31,272 nt of DNA from DATHBD01 sp035296325 (GTDB lineage Bacteria; Actinomycetota; Actinomycetes; Mycobacteriales; Micromonosporaceae): contig DATHBD010000042.1 of assembly GCA_035296325.1 (NCBI GenBank), forward strand, positions 1 through 31,272. Reading direction: 5' to 3'. The first letter of the stretch is position 1, and each line of letters starts with the position of its first letter. Under the pieces are notes generated by a model, which made no database searches, was not told where the DNA came from, and saw nothing but the letters and a program-made list of their open reading frames with translations. Positions 14,906 through 22,042 of this stretch are shown here, piece after piece. Position numbers and translations under genes: made by a program.

Positions 14906-15466
14906 TCATCGCAGCGAGGCCGCGCCGAAGGAGACGGAGAAGCGTTTGCACCAGACGCTGACGCTGTGATAATCGCGGATATCGACATCGGCCGGCAGGG
15001 GGTATACCTGGTCGCCGCGATTGCCCTTCAGACGGCCCAGTTCCACATGCTTACCGTCGTCGAAGACGTGCCAGGCGGCGGAGTCTGTCCCCACCTTCTG
15101 ATCGGTCAACCAAACCCGCAGGTCGGGCCCGTCGGACGTGGCAAGGCCGATCAACTCCAGGTGATGGCTTCCGTCCGCGTTGCGGACGAGATGGGCGGCA
15201 CCGGAGGTCGGATGTTCGTGGGTGACGAAGGTGCCTTGGCGGACGACCGTCGGCCCGCTGGCGGCAGCGACATCGGTGGCGGATCCCGTCGCCGCAGCGC
15301 TGGGCGTGCCGGTGACCGGGGCTGATGCCGAGGACAGTTGTTCGACGACGGTGGTGTTGGTGACGAGCCGCCACGGTTGGAACCAGTAGAGGCCGAAAGC
15401 GCCGACGATGCCGATCAGCAGGATTACCGCCCAAGCCACAGGGCTGGTGAGAAGACGCCGGATCAT
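14906..15466 (-). CDS. Membrane-anchored DM13-domain protein
   Basis: A 186-residue protein. One N-terminal helix (AWAVILLIGIVGAFGLYWF, about 11-29) anchors an extracytoplasmic part. After a Ser/Ala/Thr-rich linker, residues about 75-186 form a DM13 domain: GTFVTHEHPTSGAAHLVRNA, HHLELIGLATSDGPDLRVWL, and the terminal YHSVSVWCKRFSVSFGAASL with the single conserved Cys. DM13 domains are proposed to bind haem or take part in electron transfer through that cysteine. The ATG at 15466 is chosen because it starts at the anchor; upstream sequence in frame is Arg-rich. First gene of an apparent DM13 - regulator - kinase operon, with tandem GTAAG boxes 47-64 bp upstream. Confidence 0.85.
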   Translation of the reverse strand: MIRRLLTSPVAWAVILLIGIVGAFGLYWFQPWRLVTNTTVVEQLSSASAPVTGTPSAAATGSATDVAAASGPTVVRQGTFVTHEHPTSGAAHLVRNADGSHHLELIGLATSDGPDLRVWLTDQKVGTDSAAWHVFDDGKHVELGRLKGNRGDQVYPLPADVDIRDYHSVSVWCKRFSVSFGAASLR

Positions 15467-15512
15467 GGACCGAGTAAACCCCGCCGGGACGGCAGCAGTA
15501 AGAGGTTGCCTC

Positions 15513-15530
15513 CTTACGGACCGCTTACGG
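15513..15530. promoter_or_regulatory. Tandem CTTACGG direct repeat, 11-bp phasing
   Basis: CTTACGG at 15513-15519 and at 15524-15530, starts exactly 11 bp apart (GTAAG on the coding strand of the DM13 operon). A further GTAAG lies at 15498-15502 on the + strand. The site is upstream of the operon encoding an OmpR-type regulator, which suggests autoregulation, and it matches the site upstream of the propeller gene. Confidence 0.65.
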
Positions 15531-15610
15531 CGGCGGGCTGGCACCAGTTGGCGGCCGCGGTCGGCATGACCGACGAGGAGCCAGGCACGCACCGGCTGAC
15601 CACGGCTGAC

Positions 15611-16690
15611 TCATCCGGGAAACCCGATTTCGATGTCGAGACCGCCGGCGGGCCTGGCCTGGGCGTCGAGGGTCGCCCGGTGTGCCTCGGCGATCGCGCG
15701 GACGATGGCCAGGCCGAGTCCGTGCCCGTCGGGGTGCCTGGTCCGGTGGTTGCCGACCTGGCGGAACGGTTGAAACAGCGCGTCGAGTTCGCCGGGTGGC
15801 ACTACCGGGCCGGAGTTGCTGACCCGGATGGCGGCGCCGGTCGCGGTGGTCGTCGTGCTGATTTCGACCCAGCCGCCCGGTGCGTTGTGTCGCACGGCGT
15901 TGTCGACCAGGTTGTGGACCAGGCGCTCGATCAGGTCGGGGTCGCCGGTCGCCGGTGCCGGATCGAGGGCGGTGTGCATCCGGATGCCTCGCCGGGCGGC
16001 GTCCTGGTGGCGGGCGGCGGCCACCTCGGCGGCGGTGTCGGCGACGTCGAGCGGGGTGTGCAGTTGGAGGCCCTGTTCGCCGTGTGCCAGGGCGAGGAGC
16101 GCCTCGATGAGGCGTTCCTGTTGGGCGTTGAGCGCGAGGACCTCGTGGCAGGCCGACCGCAGTGTCTCGGCGGTGGCGTCCGGGTCGGCGAGCGCCACCT
16201 GGAGCACTGTCCGCTCGGCGGTGAGCGGGGTCCGCAGTTCGTGCGAGGCGTTGGCGACGAAGTGCCGCTGCGACTCGAACGCGGCCTGGAGCCGCTGGAA
16301 CAGGTCGTTGAGCGTCTCGGCCAGGTCGGTGAATTCGTCGTGCAGACCGGTCCGGCCGAGCCGGCGGTGCAGGTCGCTGGCGGAGATCTCCCGGGCGGTG
16401 GCGGTGATGGTGCGCAGCGGGCGCAGGAACCGGCCGGCGACGAACCAGCCGAGCAGCAGCGAGACCACCACCATGCCGGCTATGGCCCACGTCGAGGTGG
16501 TGACCTGCCGGTCCAGGTAACCGCCGTCGCTGGGGACGCTGGCGGGGTCCGCGAACGGGCCCGCCGGGATGGCCTCCTTGTTGCCCAGCAGCGGGATCGC
16601 GAGCAGCACGACGCCGGAGATCAGGAAGGGCACGGCGTAGAGCAGCGTGAGCTGGACGTGCAGGCTCCGCCGGGGAAGCCGGACGCGCAT
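15611..16690 (-). CDS. Sensor histidine kinase with HAMP domain
   Basis: A 359-residue classical kinase. TM1 is at about 15-35, followed by a short extracytoplasmic loop (about 36-64), TM2 at about 67-87, and a HAMP domain from RFLRPLRTITATAREISASD. HisKA: RHFVANASHELRTPLTAERT with His150. HATPase_c: N-box LIERLVHNLVDNAVRHNAPG, a G1 region with SNSGPVVPPGELDALFQPF (the usual D of DxGxG is Asn-Ser here, as in CutS/VanS-like actinomycete kinases), and G2 HGLGLAIVRAIAEAHRA. Its ATG shares one base with the regulator's stop (TGATG), so the pair is translationally coupled and is expected to respond to a cell-surface stress handled by the divergent ABC transporter. Confidence 0.92.
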   Translation of the reverse strand: MRVRLPRRSLHVQLTLLYAVPFLISGVVLLAIPLLGNKEAIPAGPFADPASVPSDGGYLDRQVTTSTWAIAGMVVVSLLLGWFVAGRFLRPLRTITATAREISASDLHRRLGRTGLHDEFTDLAETLNDLFQRLQAAFESQRHFVANASHELRTPLTAERTVLQVALADPDATAETLRSACHEVLALNAQQERLIEALLALAHGEQGLQLHTPLDVADTAAEVAAARHQDAARRGIRMHTALDPAPATGDPDLIERLVHNLVDNAVRHNAPGGWVEISTTTTATGAAIRVSNSGPVVPPGELDALFQPFRQVGNHRTRHPDGHGLGLAIVRAIAEAHRATLDAQARPAGGLDIEIGFPG

Positions 16691-17352
16691 CACGGTTCGC
16701 CGATCCGGTAGCCGCCCTCGCGAACGGTGTGGATGATCGCAGGTTCGCCGAGTTTGGTCCGCAGCCGGCGGATGGTGGTCTTCACCGCGGTAGTGAACGG
16801 GTCCGCCGCCTCGTCCCAGACCCGTTCGAGTAGATCCTCCGCCGACACGAGCCGGCCGTGCGCGGCGAGCAGGCATTCCAGGACGGCGAACTCCTTCGGG
16901 CTGAGGTCCAGCCGGCGTCCTTCGCGGGTGGCGACCCGGCGGCCGGGGTCGAGCGTGAGCTCCCGGTACTCCAGGATCGGTGGCACGGCCGTGCCCGGCC
17001 GCCGCCCGAGCGCCCGCACCCGTGCGACCAGTTCGGCGAAGTCGAAGGGTTTGGCGAGGTAGTCGTCGGCGCCGAGGCCCAGGCCGTCGACCCGATGTTT
17101 CACCGACGAGGCTGCGGTCAGCATCAGCACCCGGGTCGCCGAGTGCTCGTCCACGATCCGGCGGCACACCTCGTCGCCTGGCACGCCCGGCAGGTCGCGG
17201 TCGAGCACCACCACGTCGTAGCGGGTCATGGCCAGGTGATCGAGGGCCGCGTCGCCGTCGAGGACCACGTCGACCGCCATGCCCTCACGGCGCAACCCGG
17301 CACCCACCGTACGGGCCAGTACCTCGAAATCCTCGACCACCAGCACGCGCAT
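16690..17352 (-). CDS. OmpR-family response regulator next to an ABC transporter
   Basis: A 220-residue regulator. Receiver: VVED with acidic residues 7-8, phospho-acceptor Asp51 in VVLDRDLPGVPG, Thr79 in LMLTAAS, Lys101 in DDYLAKPF. The DNA-binding winged helix follows with LSPKEFAVLECLLAAHGRLV, then DLLERVWDEAADPFTTAVKT and IRRLRTKLGEP, ending GGYRIGEP. I start at ATG 17352 (MRVLVVED, the usual N-terminus, preceded by GGTGGGG); an in-frame ATG at 17364 would add four residues. It diverges from the ABC transporter genes, and the inverted repeat in the intergenic region is the likely binding site. Confidence 0.92.
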   Translation of the reverse strand: MRVLVVEDFEVLARTVGAGLRREGMAVDVVLDGDAALDHLAMTRYDVVVLDRDLPGVPGDEVCRRIVDEHSATRVLMLTAASSVKHRVDGLGLGADDYLAKPFDFAELVARVRALGRRPGTAVPPILEYRELTLDPGRRVATREGRRLDLSPKEFAVLECLLAAHGRLVSAEDLLERVWDEAADPFTTAVKTTIRRLRTKLGEPAIIHTVREGGYRIGEP

Positions 17353-17376
17353 GATCCCCACCATGCCACGGCGCGG

Positions 17377-17415
17377 GTGTCAGAACGGTGTCGCCCGACG
17401 GCACCGTCCTGACAC
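17377..17415. promoter_or_regulatory. Inverted-repeat operator in the divergent promoter region
   Basis: GTGTCAGAACGGTG (17377-17390) and CACCGTCCTGACAC (17402-17415) are reverse complements at 13 of 14 positions, separated by 11 bp. The element is centred between the response-regulator gene (start 17352) and the ABC ATPase gene (start 17473). The half-site centres are 25 bp apart. It is probably a dual control site; it could alternatively fold as a leader hairpin. Confidence 0.65.
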
Positions 17416-17472
17416 CAGCGTCCGCATAGAACTGAAACCTGCAAACCGCGTTGGCAAACGGAAGGGCCACGG

Positions 17473-18360
17473 ATGGACATCGTTCTCGAAACTGACCAGC
17501 TCGGGAAGAGATATGGCAAAGCCTGGGCGCTGCGGGACTGCTCGCTGCGCCTTCCGGCCGGGAGGGTGGCCGCGCTGGTCGGCCCCAACGGAGCGGGTAA
17601 GAGCACGCTGTTGCACCTGGCGGTCGGCCTGCTGCGGCCGGACGCCGGTGCCGTACGGGTCTTCGGCCGGGCACCGTACGACGACGTCGCCGTCCTGTCC
17701 GAGGTGGGCTTCGTGGCCCAGGACACGCCGCTGTACCGGGACTTCACGGCGGACGAGCTGTTCACCATGGGCGCCAAGCTGAACCTGCGCTTCGACACGG
17801 CAATGGCGCATCGCCGGTTGGCGCAGATCGGCATCTCGCGCGACAAGCCGGTCGGCAAGCTGTCCGGCGGTCAGCGGGCCCAGGTCGCCCTGGCCCTGGC
17901 GATGGCCAAGCGCCCTCGGCTGCTTCTGCTCGACGAGCCGGTCGCCAGCATCGATCCGCTGGCCCGGCGCGAGTTCCTCCAGGCGCTGATGGGTGTCGTC
18001 GCCGAGACGGGCACCACGGTGCTGCTGTCCTCGCACATCCTGGCGGACCTCGAACGCACCTGCGACCACCTGATCGTGCTGCACGCTTCGCAGGTGAAGC
18101 TCGTCGGCGACGTCAGTGCCCTGCTCGCCGAGCACCGGCAGTTGGTCGGCCCCCGAGACGGCGGCCCGCTGCCCGCCGGGGTCGCGCAGGTCGTGCGGGC
18201 CGAGCACGCCGAGCGGCAGTCCACGCTGCTGGTCCGCACGAACGCTCCACTCCGAGATCCCGCGTGGAAGGCGGACGACGTGACTCTGGAAGACCTCATC
18301 CTCGCCTACCTCGGCGACGGCGACTCCCGACCGCAGACCGCGTGGGAGGTGCCGGCATGA
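17473..18360 (+). CDS. ABC transporter ATP-binding protein
   Basis: A 295-residue nucleotide-binding subunit. Walker A GPNGAGKST at 37-45, Q-loop Gln in FVAQDTPLYRD, signature LSGGQ at 130-134, Walker B LLLLDEPVASIDP (Asp154/Glu155) and the switch His in LLSSHILADLERT. All catalytic residues are present. The C-terminal 75 residues are an extra domain typical of drug- or antibiotic-exporting ABC-2 ATPases. GGAAGG precedes ATG 17473. Its stop overlaps the permease start (ATGA, 18357-18360). Together with the divergent TCS it forms a sensor-transporter module, plausibly for resistance to membrane-active compounds (inference). Confidence 0.93.
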   Translation: MDIVLETDQLGKRYGKAWALRDCSLRLPAGRVAALVGPNGAGKSTLLHLAVGLLRPDAGAVRVFGRAPYDDVAVLSEVGFVAQDTPLYRDFTADELFTMGAKLNLRFDTAMAHRRLAQIGISRDKPVGKLSGGQRAQVALALAMAKRPRLLLLDEPVASIDPLARREFLQALMGVVAETGTTVLLSSHILADLERTCDHLIVLHASQVKLVGDVSALLAEHRQLVGPRDGGPLPAGVAQVVRAEHAERQSTLLVRTNAPLRDPAWKADDVTLEDLILAYLGDGDSRPQTAWEVPA

Positions 18361-19346
18361 TCTGGCTAGCCTGGCGGCAGCACCGCAAGCAAGCACTGTT
18401 CACCGCGATCGGCATCGCGCTTCTCGCCGTGTTCATGGTCCCCACCGGTCTGGCCATGCGGCACACCTTCGCCGACTCGGGCCTGGACGACTGCGTCCGC
18501 GCGCTGGGTACCACCTCGATGATCCCGGCCGACGCCGACACCTGCGGCAAGGCGTCCATCCAGTTCAACGGCCAGTACGGCGTGATGACCATGATCGGTG
18601 TGCTGTTCCTCGTTCTGCCGCTGCTGGTCGGGCTGTTCTGGGGTGCGCCGCTGGTTGCCCGCGAGATCGAGCAGGGCACCCACCGTATGGTCTGGACCCA
18701 GGGCGTCAGCCGGGGACGCTGGGCACTGGTCAAGTTCGGGGTCGCCGGCGCCGTGGCGCTCGTCGCCTCGCTGGTATACGGACTGGGCGTCTCGTGGTGG
18801 TTGACCCCGATGAGCCAGGCCGGGCAGCACGGCCGCTTCAACATCTTCTTCTTCGACATGCAGGGCACGGCCCCGATCGGCTACACGATCTTCGCAGTCA
18901 CGCTCGGCATCTTCACCGGCACCATCTGGCCCAAGGTGCTGCCCGCGATGTCCGCCACGCTCGTCGGGTTCCTCGGGCTGCGCATCGCCCTGACGACGCT
19001 CGCCCGGCCGCACTACCTGCCCGCCCGCGTCCTGACCTTCCCGATCAAGGACGCCACCGAGCAGACCAACCCGGCCGCCGGCGACTGGATCCTCTCCTAC
19101 GGCATCCGCGACGCCTCCGGCAAGATGATCACGGCCAACGCGCAGATCGCCTGCGCGCCCGACGCCACCGGACCGGGAGCCGCGTGCGGCGCCGACCTCG
19201 GCATCACCTCGGGCGCCTACAACTGGCAGCTCTACCAGCCCGGAACCCGGTACTGGCTGTTCCAGGGCATCGAGACCGGCATCTTCGTCGCCGTCGCCGC
19301 CCTGCTGCTCTACCTCGCCGTCCGCCGCATCCGCCGCGTCGCATGA
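18357..19346 (+). CDS. ABC-2-type transporter permease
   Basis: A 329-residue membrane subunit with about six hydrophobic segments: TM1 ALFTAIGIALLAVFMVPTGL at about 13-32, then after a Cys-containing external loop (DDCVRALG, DTCGKAS) a helix MIGVLFLVLPLLVGLFWGA, then AVALVASLVYGLGVSWWL, YTIFAVTLGIFTGTIW, MSATLVGFLGLRIAL, and a last helix IFVAVAALLLYLAVRRI. The segment LVAREIEQGTHRMVWTQGVS after TM2 is the conserved E-x-G-T coupling motif of ABC-2 permeases (REIExGTxxxxxtqsvsR). A second external loop before the last TM also carries Cys residues (QIACAPD, GAACGAD). It partners the preceding ATPase. Confidence 0.9.
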   Translation: MIWLAWRQHRKQALFTAIGIALLAVFMVPTGLAMRHTFADSGLDDCVRALGTTSMIPADADTCGKASIQFNGQYGVMTMIGVLFLVLPLLVGLFWGAPLVAREIEQGTHRMVWTQGVSRGRWALVKFGVAGAVALVASLVYGLGVSWWLTPMSQAGQHGRFNIFFFDMQGTAPIGYTIFAVTLGIFTGTIWPKVLPAMSATLVGFLGLRIALTTLARPHYLPARVLTFPIKDATEQTNPAAGDWILSYGIRDASGKMITANAQIACAPDATGPGAACGADLGITSGAYNWQLYQPGTRYWLFQGIETGIFVAVAALLLYLAVRRIRRVA

Positions 19347-19372
19347 CCGCGAAGCCGGCCACGGGAGGACCC

Positions 19373-19417
19373 ATGCGCAAACTCACCTACATCGCCGCCG
19401 CAGCCCTAGACGAGTGA
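19373..19417 (+). pseudogene. Truncated 5' end of a RibD/DHFR-like gene
   Basis: ATG 19373 after GGGAGGAC reads MRKLTYIAAAALDE and stops. MRKLTYYxAxTLDGxIA is the usual N-terminus of actinomycete dihydrofolate-reductase/RibD C-terminal-domain proteins. The gene is cut after 14 codons, where transposase DNA begins (about 19415). It was probably the third gene of the ABC operon. Confidence 0.65.
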
Positions 19418-19428
19418 TTTCTAATGAT

Positions 19429-19552
19429 TCAGTGGTCGTACGCGGTCCGGGATCGCTTGGTGTCGGCGTGATGCGCCAGTTGTGCCAGATCGCGGCGGTC
19501 AGGGCGAGTAGGCGCTGGGCGACGCGGGCATAGACCCCGCGGGGGTGCGCCG
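19429..19552 (-). pseudogene. C-terminal scrap of an IS982-like transposase
   Basis: Read leftward, the sequence gives GVYARVAQRLLALTAAIWHN and, after a frameshift, TAYDH with a stop at 19429. RxLAARVLQRLLALTAAIWHN with a final SLIAYDH is the characteristic end of actinomycete IS982-type DDE transposases. It abuts the next transposase fragment head to tail at about 19553, so one element landed in or recombined with the other. Confidence 0.6.
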
Positions 19553-20374
19553 CTGATGTCCTGGCACCGCCGCCTGGTCAGCCGACACTGGACCTACCCC
19601 AACCGGCCAGGCCGCCCGCCGATCGGCGACGAGGTACGCGACCTTATCCTGCGGCTGGCCCGCGAAAATCCCGGCTGGGGGCATCGCCGCCTACAAGGCG
19701 AGCTGCTCGGTCTCGGCCACCGGGTCGGCCACCGGCACCATCCGCCGTATCCTCGCCGCTGGCCGGATCGGCCCGGCACCCCGCGACGCCGACACCAGTT
19801 GGCGGACCTTCCTGCGAGCGCAGGCGTCCGGATTGCTCGCGACCGACTTCTTTCACATCGACACCATCACCCTGCGGCGGTTGTAGGTACTGGTCGTGAT
19901 GGAGATCGCCACCCGCCGGGTGCACATCCTCGGCGTCACCGCGCACCCGACGGCTTCGTGGACCACGCAGCAGGCACGCGATCTCCTGATGGATCTCGGC
20001 GATCGGATCACGGCATTCCGGTTCTTGGTCAGAGACCGGGACGCGAAGTTCGCCAGCATTTTCGACGCCGTCTTCGCCGCTGAGGACGTCGACGTGGTCA
20101 GGACTCCCCCACCGACACCGCGGGCGAACTGCTACGCCGAACAGTTCGTTCGCAGCGTCCGAGCCGAGTTCACCGACAAGTGCTGATCTACAACGAGCGG
20201 CACGCCCGTACCGTGCTTGCCGAATACGAACAACACTTCAACGACCAACGTCCACATCAGAGCCTCGATCAGCGGCCGCCCAACCACGACCCAAACGTCG
20301 TCGCGTCCAGCGGCCCGGTACGGCGAACCCGGCTCCTCGGCGGCGTCATCAACCAGTACCGACGAGCAGCCTGA
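19553..20374 (+). pseudogene. Integrase-core (rve) transposase, multiply frameshifted
   Basis: An IS481/IS3-type transposase, readable over nearly its whole C-terminal two thirds but in several frames. From 19556: WHRRLVSRHWTYPNRPGRPP and ENPGWGHRRLQGELLGLGHR. After a shift near 19715: RAQASGLLATDFFHIDTITL with an in-frame stop at about 19885. From 19896: MEIATRRVHILGVTAHPTAS, FLVRDRDAKFASIFDAVFA, CYAEQFVRSVRAEFTDKC. From 20180: LIYNERHARTVLAEYEQHFN and DQRPHQSLDQRPPNHDP to the stop at 20374. The DDE triad is visible (FHID, RDRD, YAEQ). The N-terminal HTH is missing. Not functional. Confidence 0.8.
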
Positions 20375-20429
20375 ACCGATCACCAAAATCGCAGGTCACA
20401 CGCCACGCACCGAGTATTGGCACGGCACA

Positions 20430-20456
20430 GGGCGTGAGGCGGGCCGCCTCACGCCC
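20430..20456. repeat. 12-bp inverted repeat with 3-nt loop
   Basis: GGGCGTGAGGCG (20430-20441) and CGCCTCACGCCC (20445-20456) are perfectly complementary. It lies 56 bp past the transposase stop, between two mobile-element fragments. It could be an element end, a terminator, or the fused ends of two elements. Confidence 0.55.
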
Positions 20457-20625
20457 ACTCTGCAGCTGGCCGCAGCTGCAGCAGCCATTCCTCGACGCCC
20501 TCGTAGAACAGGTCCACGCCGACTCGCGCGGTCGCTTTTCCCCGGCCGCGGCACGAAGCTCGCAGCCGCCACGGGCCGGCCGCGCCGAGCGTGATGTCGG
20601 GGCCGGCCGGGTTGCCGCTGCCGAA

Positions 20626-20790
20626 GGCGTCACCCTGCGCGTGGACGCCACGGAGATCCGGGTACGCCGACCACGGCAAGGACGCCCCGGCCGCAAGGCA
20701 TTCGTCTCCGGCAAACTCAAACAGAACACCATCAAGACCACCATCGCCGCCGACCACAACGGGGCCACTCTGTGGTGGGCGGACCGCGCC
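20626..20790 (+). pseudogene. IS5-family (DDE_Tnp_4) transposase fragment
   Basis: About 55 residues: GVTLRVDATEIRVRRPRQGR, then GRKAFVSGKLKQNTIKTTIA and ADHNGATLW. This is the catalytic-core pattern of DDE_Tnp_4 transposases (lDGTeirvrRP-x-FSGKxKxxxxKxxxvtDxxGxil), with the first catalytic Asp in RVDATE. The remaining domain is absent. It sits in a long open frame with an unrelated integrase tail, so the large ORF is not one gene. Confidence 0.65.
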
Positions 20791-20861
20791 GTCGACGGCC
20801 GCGCCGCGGACCCATCCTGCGCAGCACGCTCGGCACTCGGACGGACCGCCAGGCCGCGACC

Positions 20862-21100
20862 CCGCCGGCTCAAGCACCTGGCCGCCACCGCCGGAGTCCG
20901 GATGCCGCGGATGCACCCGCACACGCTGCGGCACACGTTCGTGACCACCATGCTCGACGCCGGGCGTCAGCCTCCGCGATGTGCAGATCGCCGCCCGCCA
21001 CGCCGGCCCGCGCACGACCATGCGGTACGACCGGGCCCGCAACAACCTCGACCGGCACCCGAACTACATCCTCGCCGCGTACATGCCCTCAGGCACATAG
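20862..21100 (+). pseudogene. Tyrosine recombinase C-terminal fragment
   Basis: The frame reads LKHLAATAGVRMPRMHPHTL and RHTFVTTMLDAG, the H-x-L-R-H motif. One extra base near 20962 then shifts into VSLRDVQIAARHAGPRTTMR with YDRARNNLDRHPNYILAAYM and a stop at 21100. This is the C-terminal catalytic box of phage-type integrases, with the H-x-x-R, late His (RHAG) and probable nucleophile Tyr (MRYDRAR). The N-terminal arm and first Arg box are missing. Confidence 0.75.
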
Positions 21101-21156
21101 CCACGGCTCACGACGTTGCCGAGAAGAGGGCGGACGCGTCGCCGCGCGAGCGCGTG

Positions 21157-21840
21157 TTACAGCTGTTCGCTTCGAGCGTTGGACTCGGGCGTCCGCTCGA
21201 CGCGCTGCGCGGGGACCCGGGGTGCCGCCGCGGCCGGGACCCACCAGGCGATGCCGTCGTTACGGTCCTCGATGACTGTCGATACAGGCGATGCAATGAT
21301 TCGAGCGCACAGGTAAAGGTCGCCCGTGGCGCCAGCGACGTTGAGGACGGCACCGAGCAGGACCACGATAACCAGAGGTGCGGGAAGCACAGCAACAAGG
21401 ACGAGGGCCACCACGGAGATGCCGACCAACGGCGCCAGACCTACCACCAGGTACTGGTTGCGGCCCAGGTACCAGCCAGGGGCCGCCGTGTACGCGTACC
21501 AGCCCTTGAACCCGAACTCCGGGCGCGCCCCGGTGTAGCACCAGAACGCGAGGCCGTGAACGGCCTCGTGCAGCACGATAATCACGGAGGGCATAAGCAG
21601 GAGGCCGAACAGCGCGAGGAAGAAAGACAGCGGAGCGGGGGCCGAGCTGGACGACGAGAGGTGCAGACCATCGGTCAGCTCGGGCCGGACCAATGAGGCG
21701 AGCCCGGCGAACCCGCAACCGGCGATGATCAATGCGGGCAGGCCTGCCAGGTTCATCCAAAGGAGCAGGCGTCGATTGCCCTGAAGCGTGACAGATCCTG
21801 CCTGGACGTACCCGTCGGGCGGGGTGCGGGAGGCGCGCAT
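21157..21840 (-). CDS. DUF3267-family membrane zincin-like protein
   Basis: A 227-residue membrane protein with about four hydrophobic helices. HEAVHGLAFW at 91-100 is an HExxH zinc-binding motif at the end of a helix, as in DUF3267 and site-2-protease-like membrane metalloproteins. The rest fits DUF3267: FGFKGWYAYTAAPGWYLGRN, QYLVVGLAPLVGISVVALVL, NVAGATGDLYLCARIIA and VIEDRNDGIAWWVP. The role is unknown; intramembrane proteolysis is possible but unproven for the family. The last 25 residues are a non-conserved Arg/Pro tail. The ATG at 21840 begins a plausible soluble N-terminus. It is transcribed towards mobile debris. Confidence 0.8.
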   Translation of the reverse strand: MRASRTPPDGYVQAGSVTLQGNRRLLLWMNLAGLPALIIAGCGFAGLASLVRPELTDGLHLSSSSSAPAPLSFFLALFGLLLMPSVIIVLHEAVHGLAFWCYTGARPEFGFKGWYAYTAAPGWYLGRNQYLVVGLAPLVGISVVALVLVAVLPAPLVIVVLLGAVLNVAGATGDLYLCARIIASPVSTVIEDRNDGIAWWVPAAAAPRVPAQRVERTPESNARSEQL

Positions 21841-22042
21841 CCCCCAATGATGCTCAATCAGTCAAGCGGGTCATGACCGCTGCACGAACCCTGAGGTATC
21901 CACGCCTTCCCGTGGGTGAAATACCATTTCCTGCCCGACGGCCGGGCGAATCTCATCAGTTGGGGATGACCGCCGCGGTCGGTCAACAGACCGGTTTCCG
22001 ACGGTCCCGGAGAGAGGCTCGGGGGCAGCTCACGGGTGCGGG
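21841..22042. other. Intergenic, possible 3' gene tail
   Basis: About 200 bp separating DUF3267 from the serine hydrolase end. A + strand frame ending at 21969 gives HAFPWVKYHFLPDGRANLIS followed by WG, a sequence-like tail with a stop 7 codons upstream, so at most a scrap. I see no other feature apart from a short GACCG/CGGTC hairpin near 21967-21979. Confidence 0.3.

Noticed and set aside
13220..15720. Similar stretches near 13225 and 15705 (ATGGCCAGGCCGAGTCC) considered as a dispersed repeat
   Set aside because: Both are the G2 box (GLGLAI) of histidine kinases in the same orientation. Similarity follows from conserved protein sequence.
15338..16711. A 457-codon + strand frame over the second kinase
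   Set aside because: Antisense of HK2. Its composition (Gly/Val/Glu/Arg rich, no motif) is the usual shadow of high-GC coding sequence, while the opposite strand carries all kinase boxes.
20434..21696. A 420-codon open + strand frame
   Set aside because: It strings together a DDE_Tnp_4 scrap, an integrase scrap in part of its length, and antisense of the DUF3267 gene. No single family covers it.
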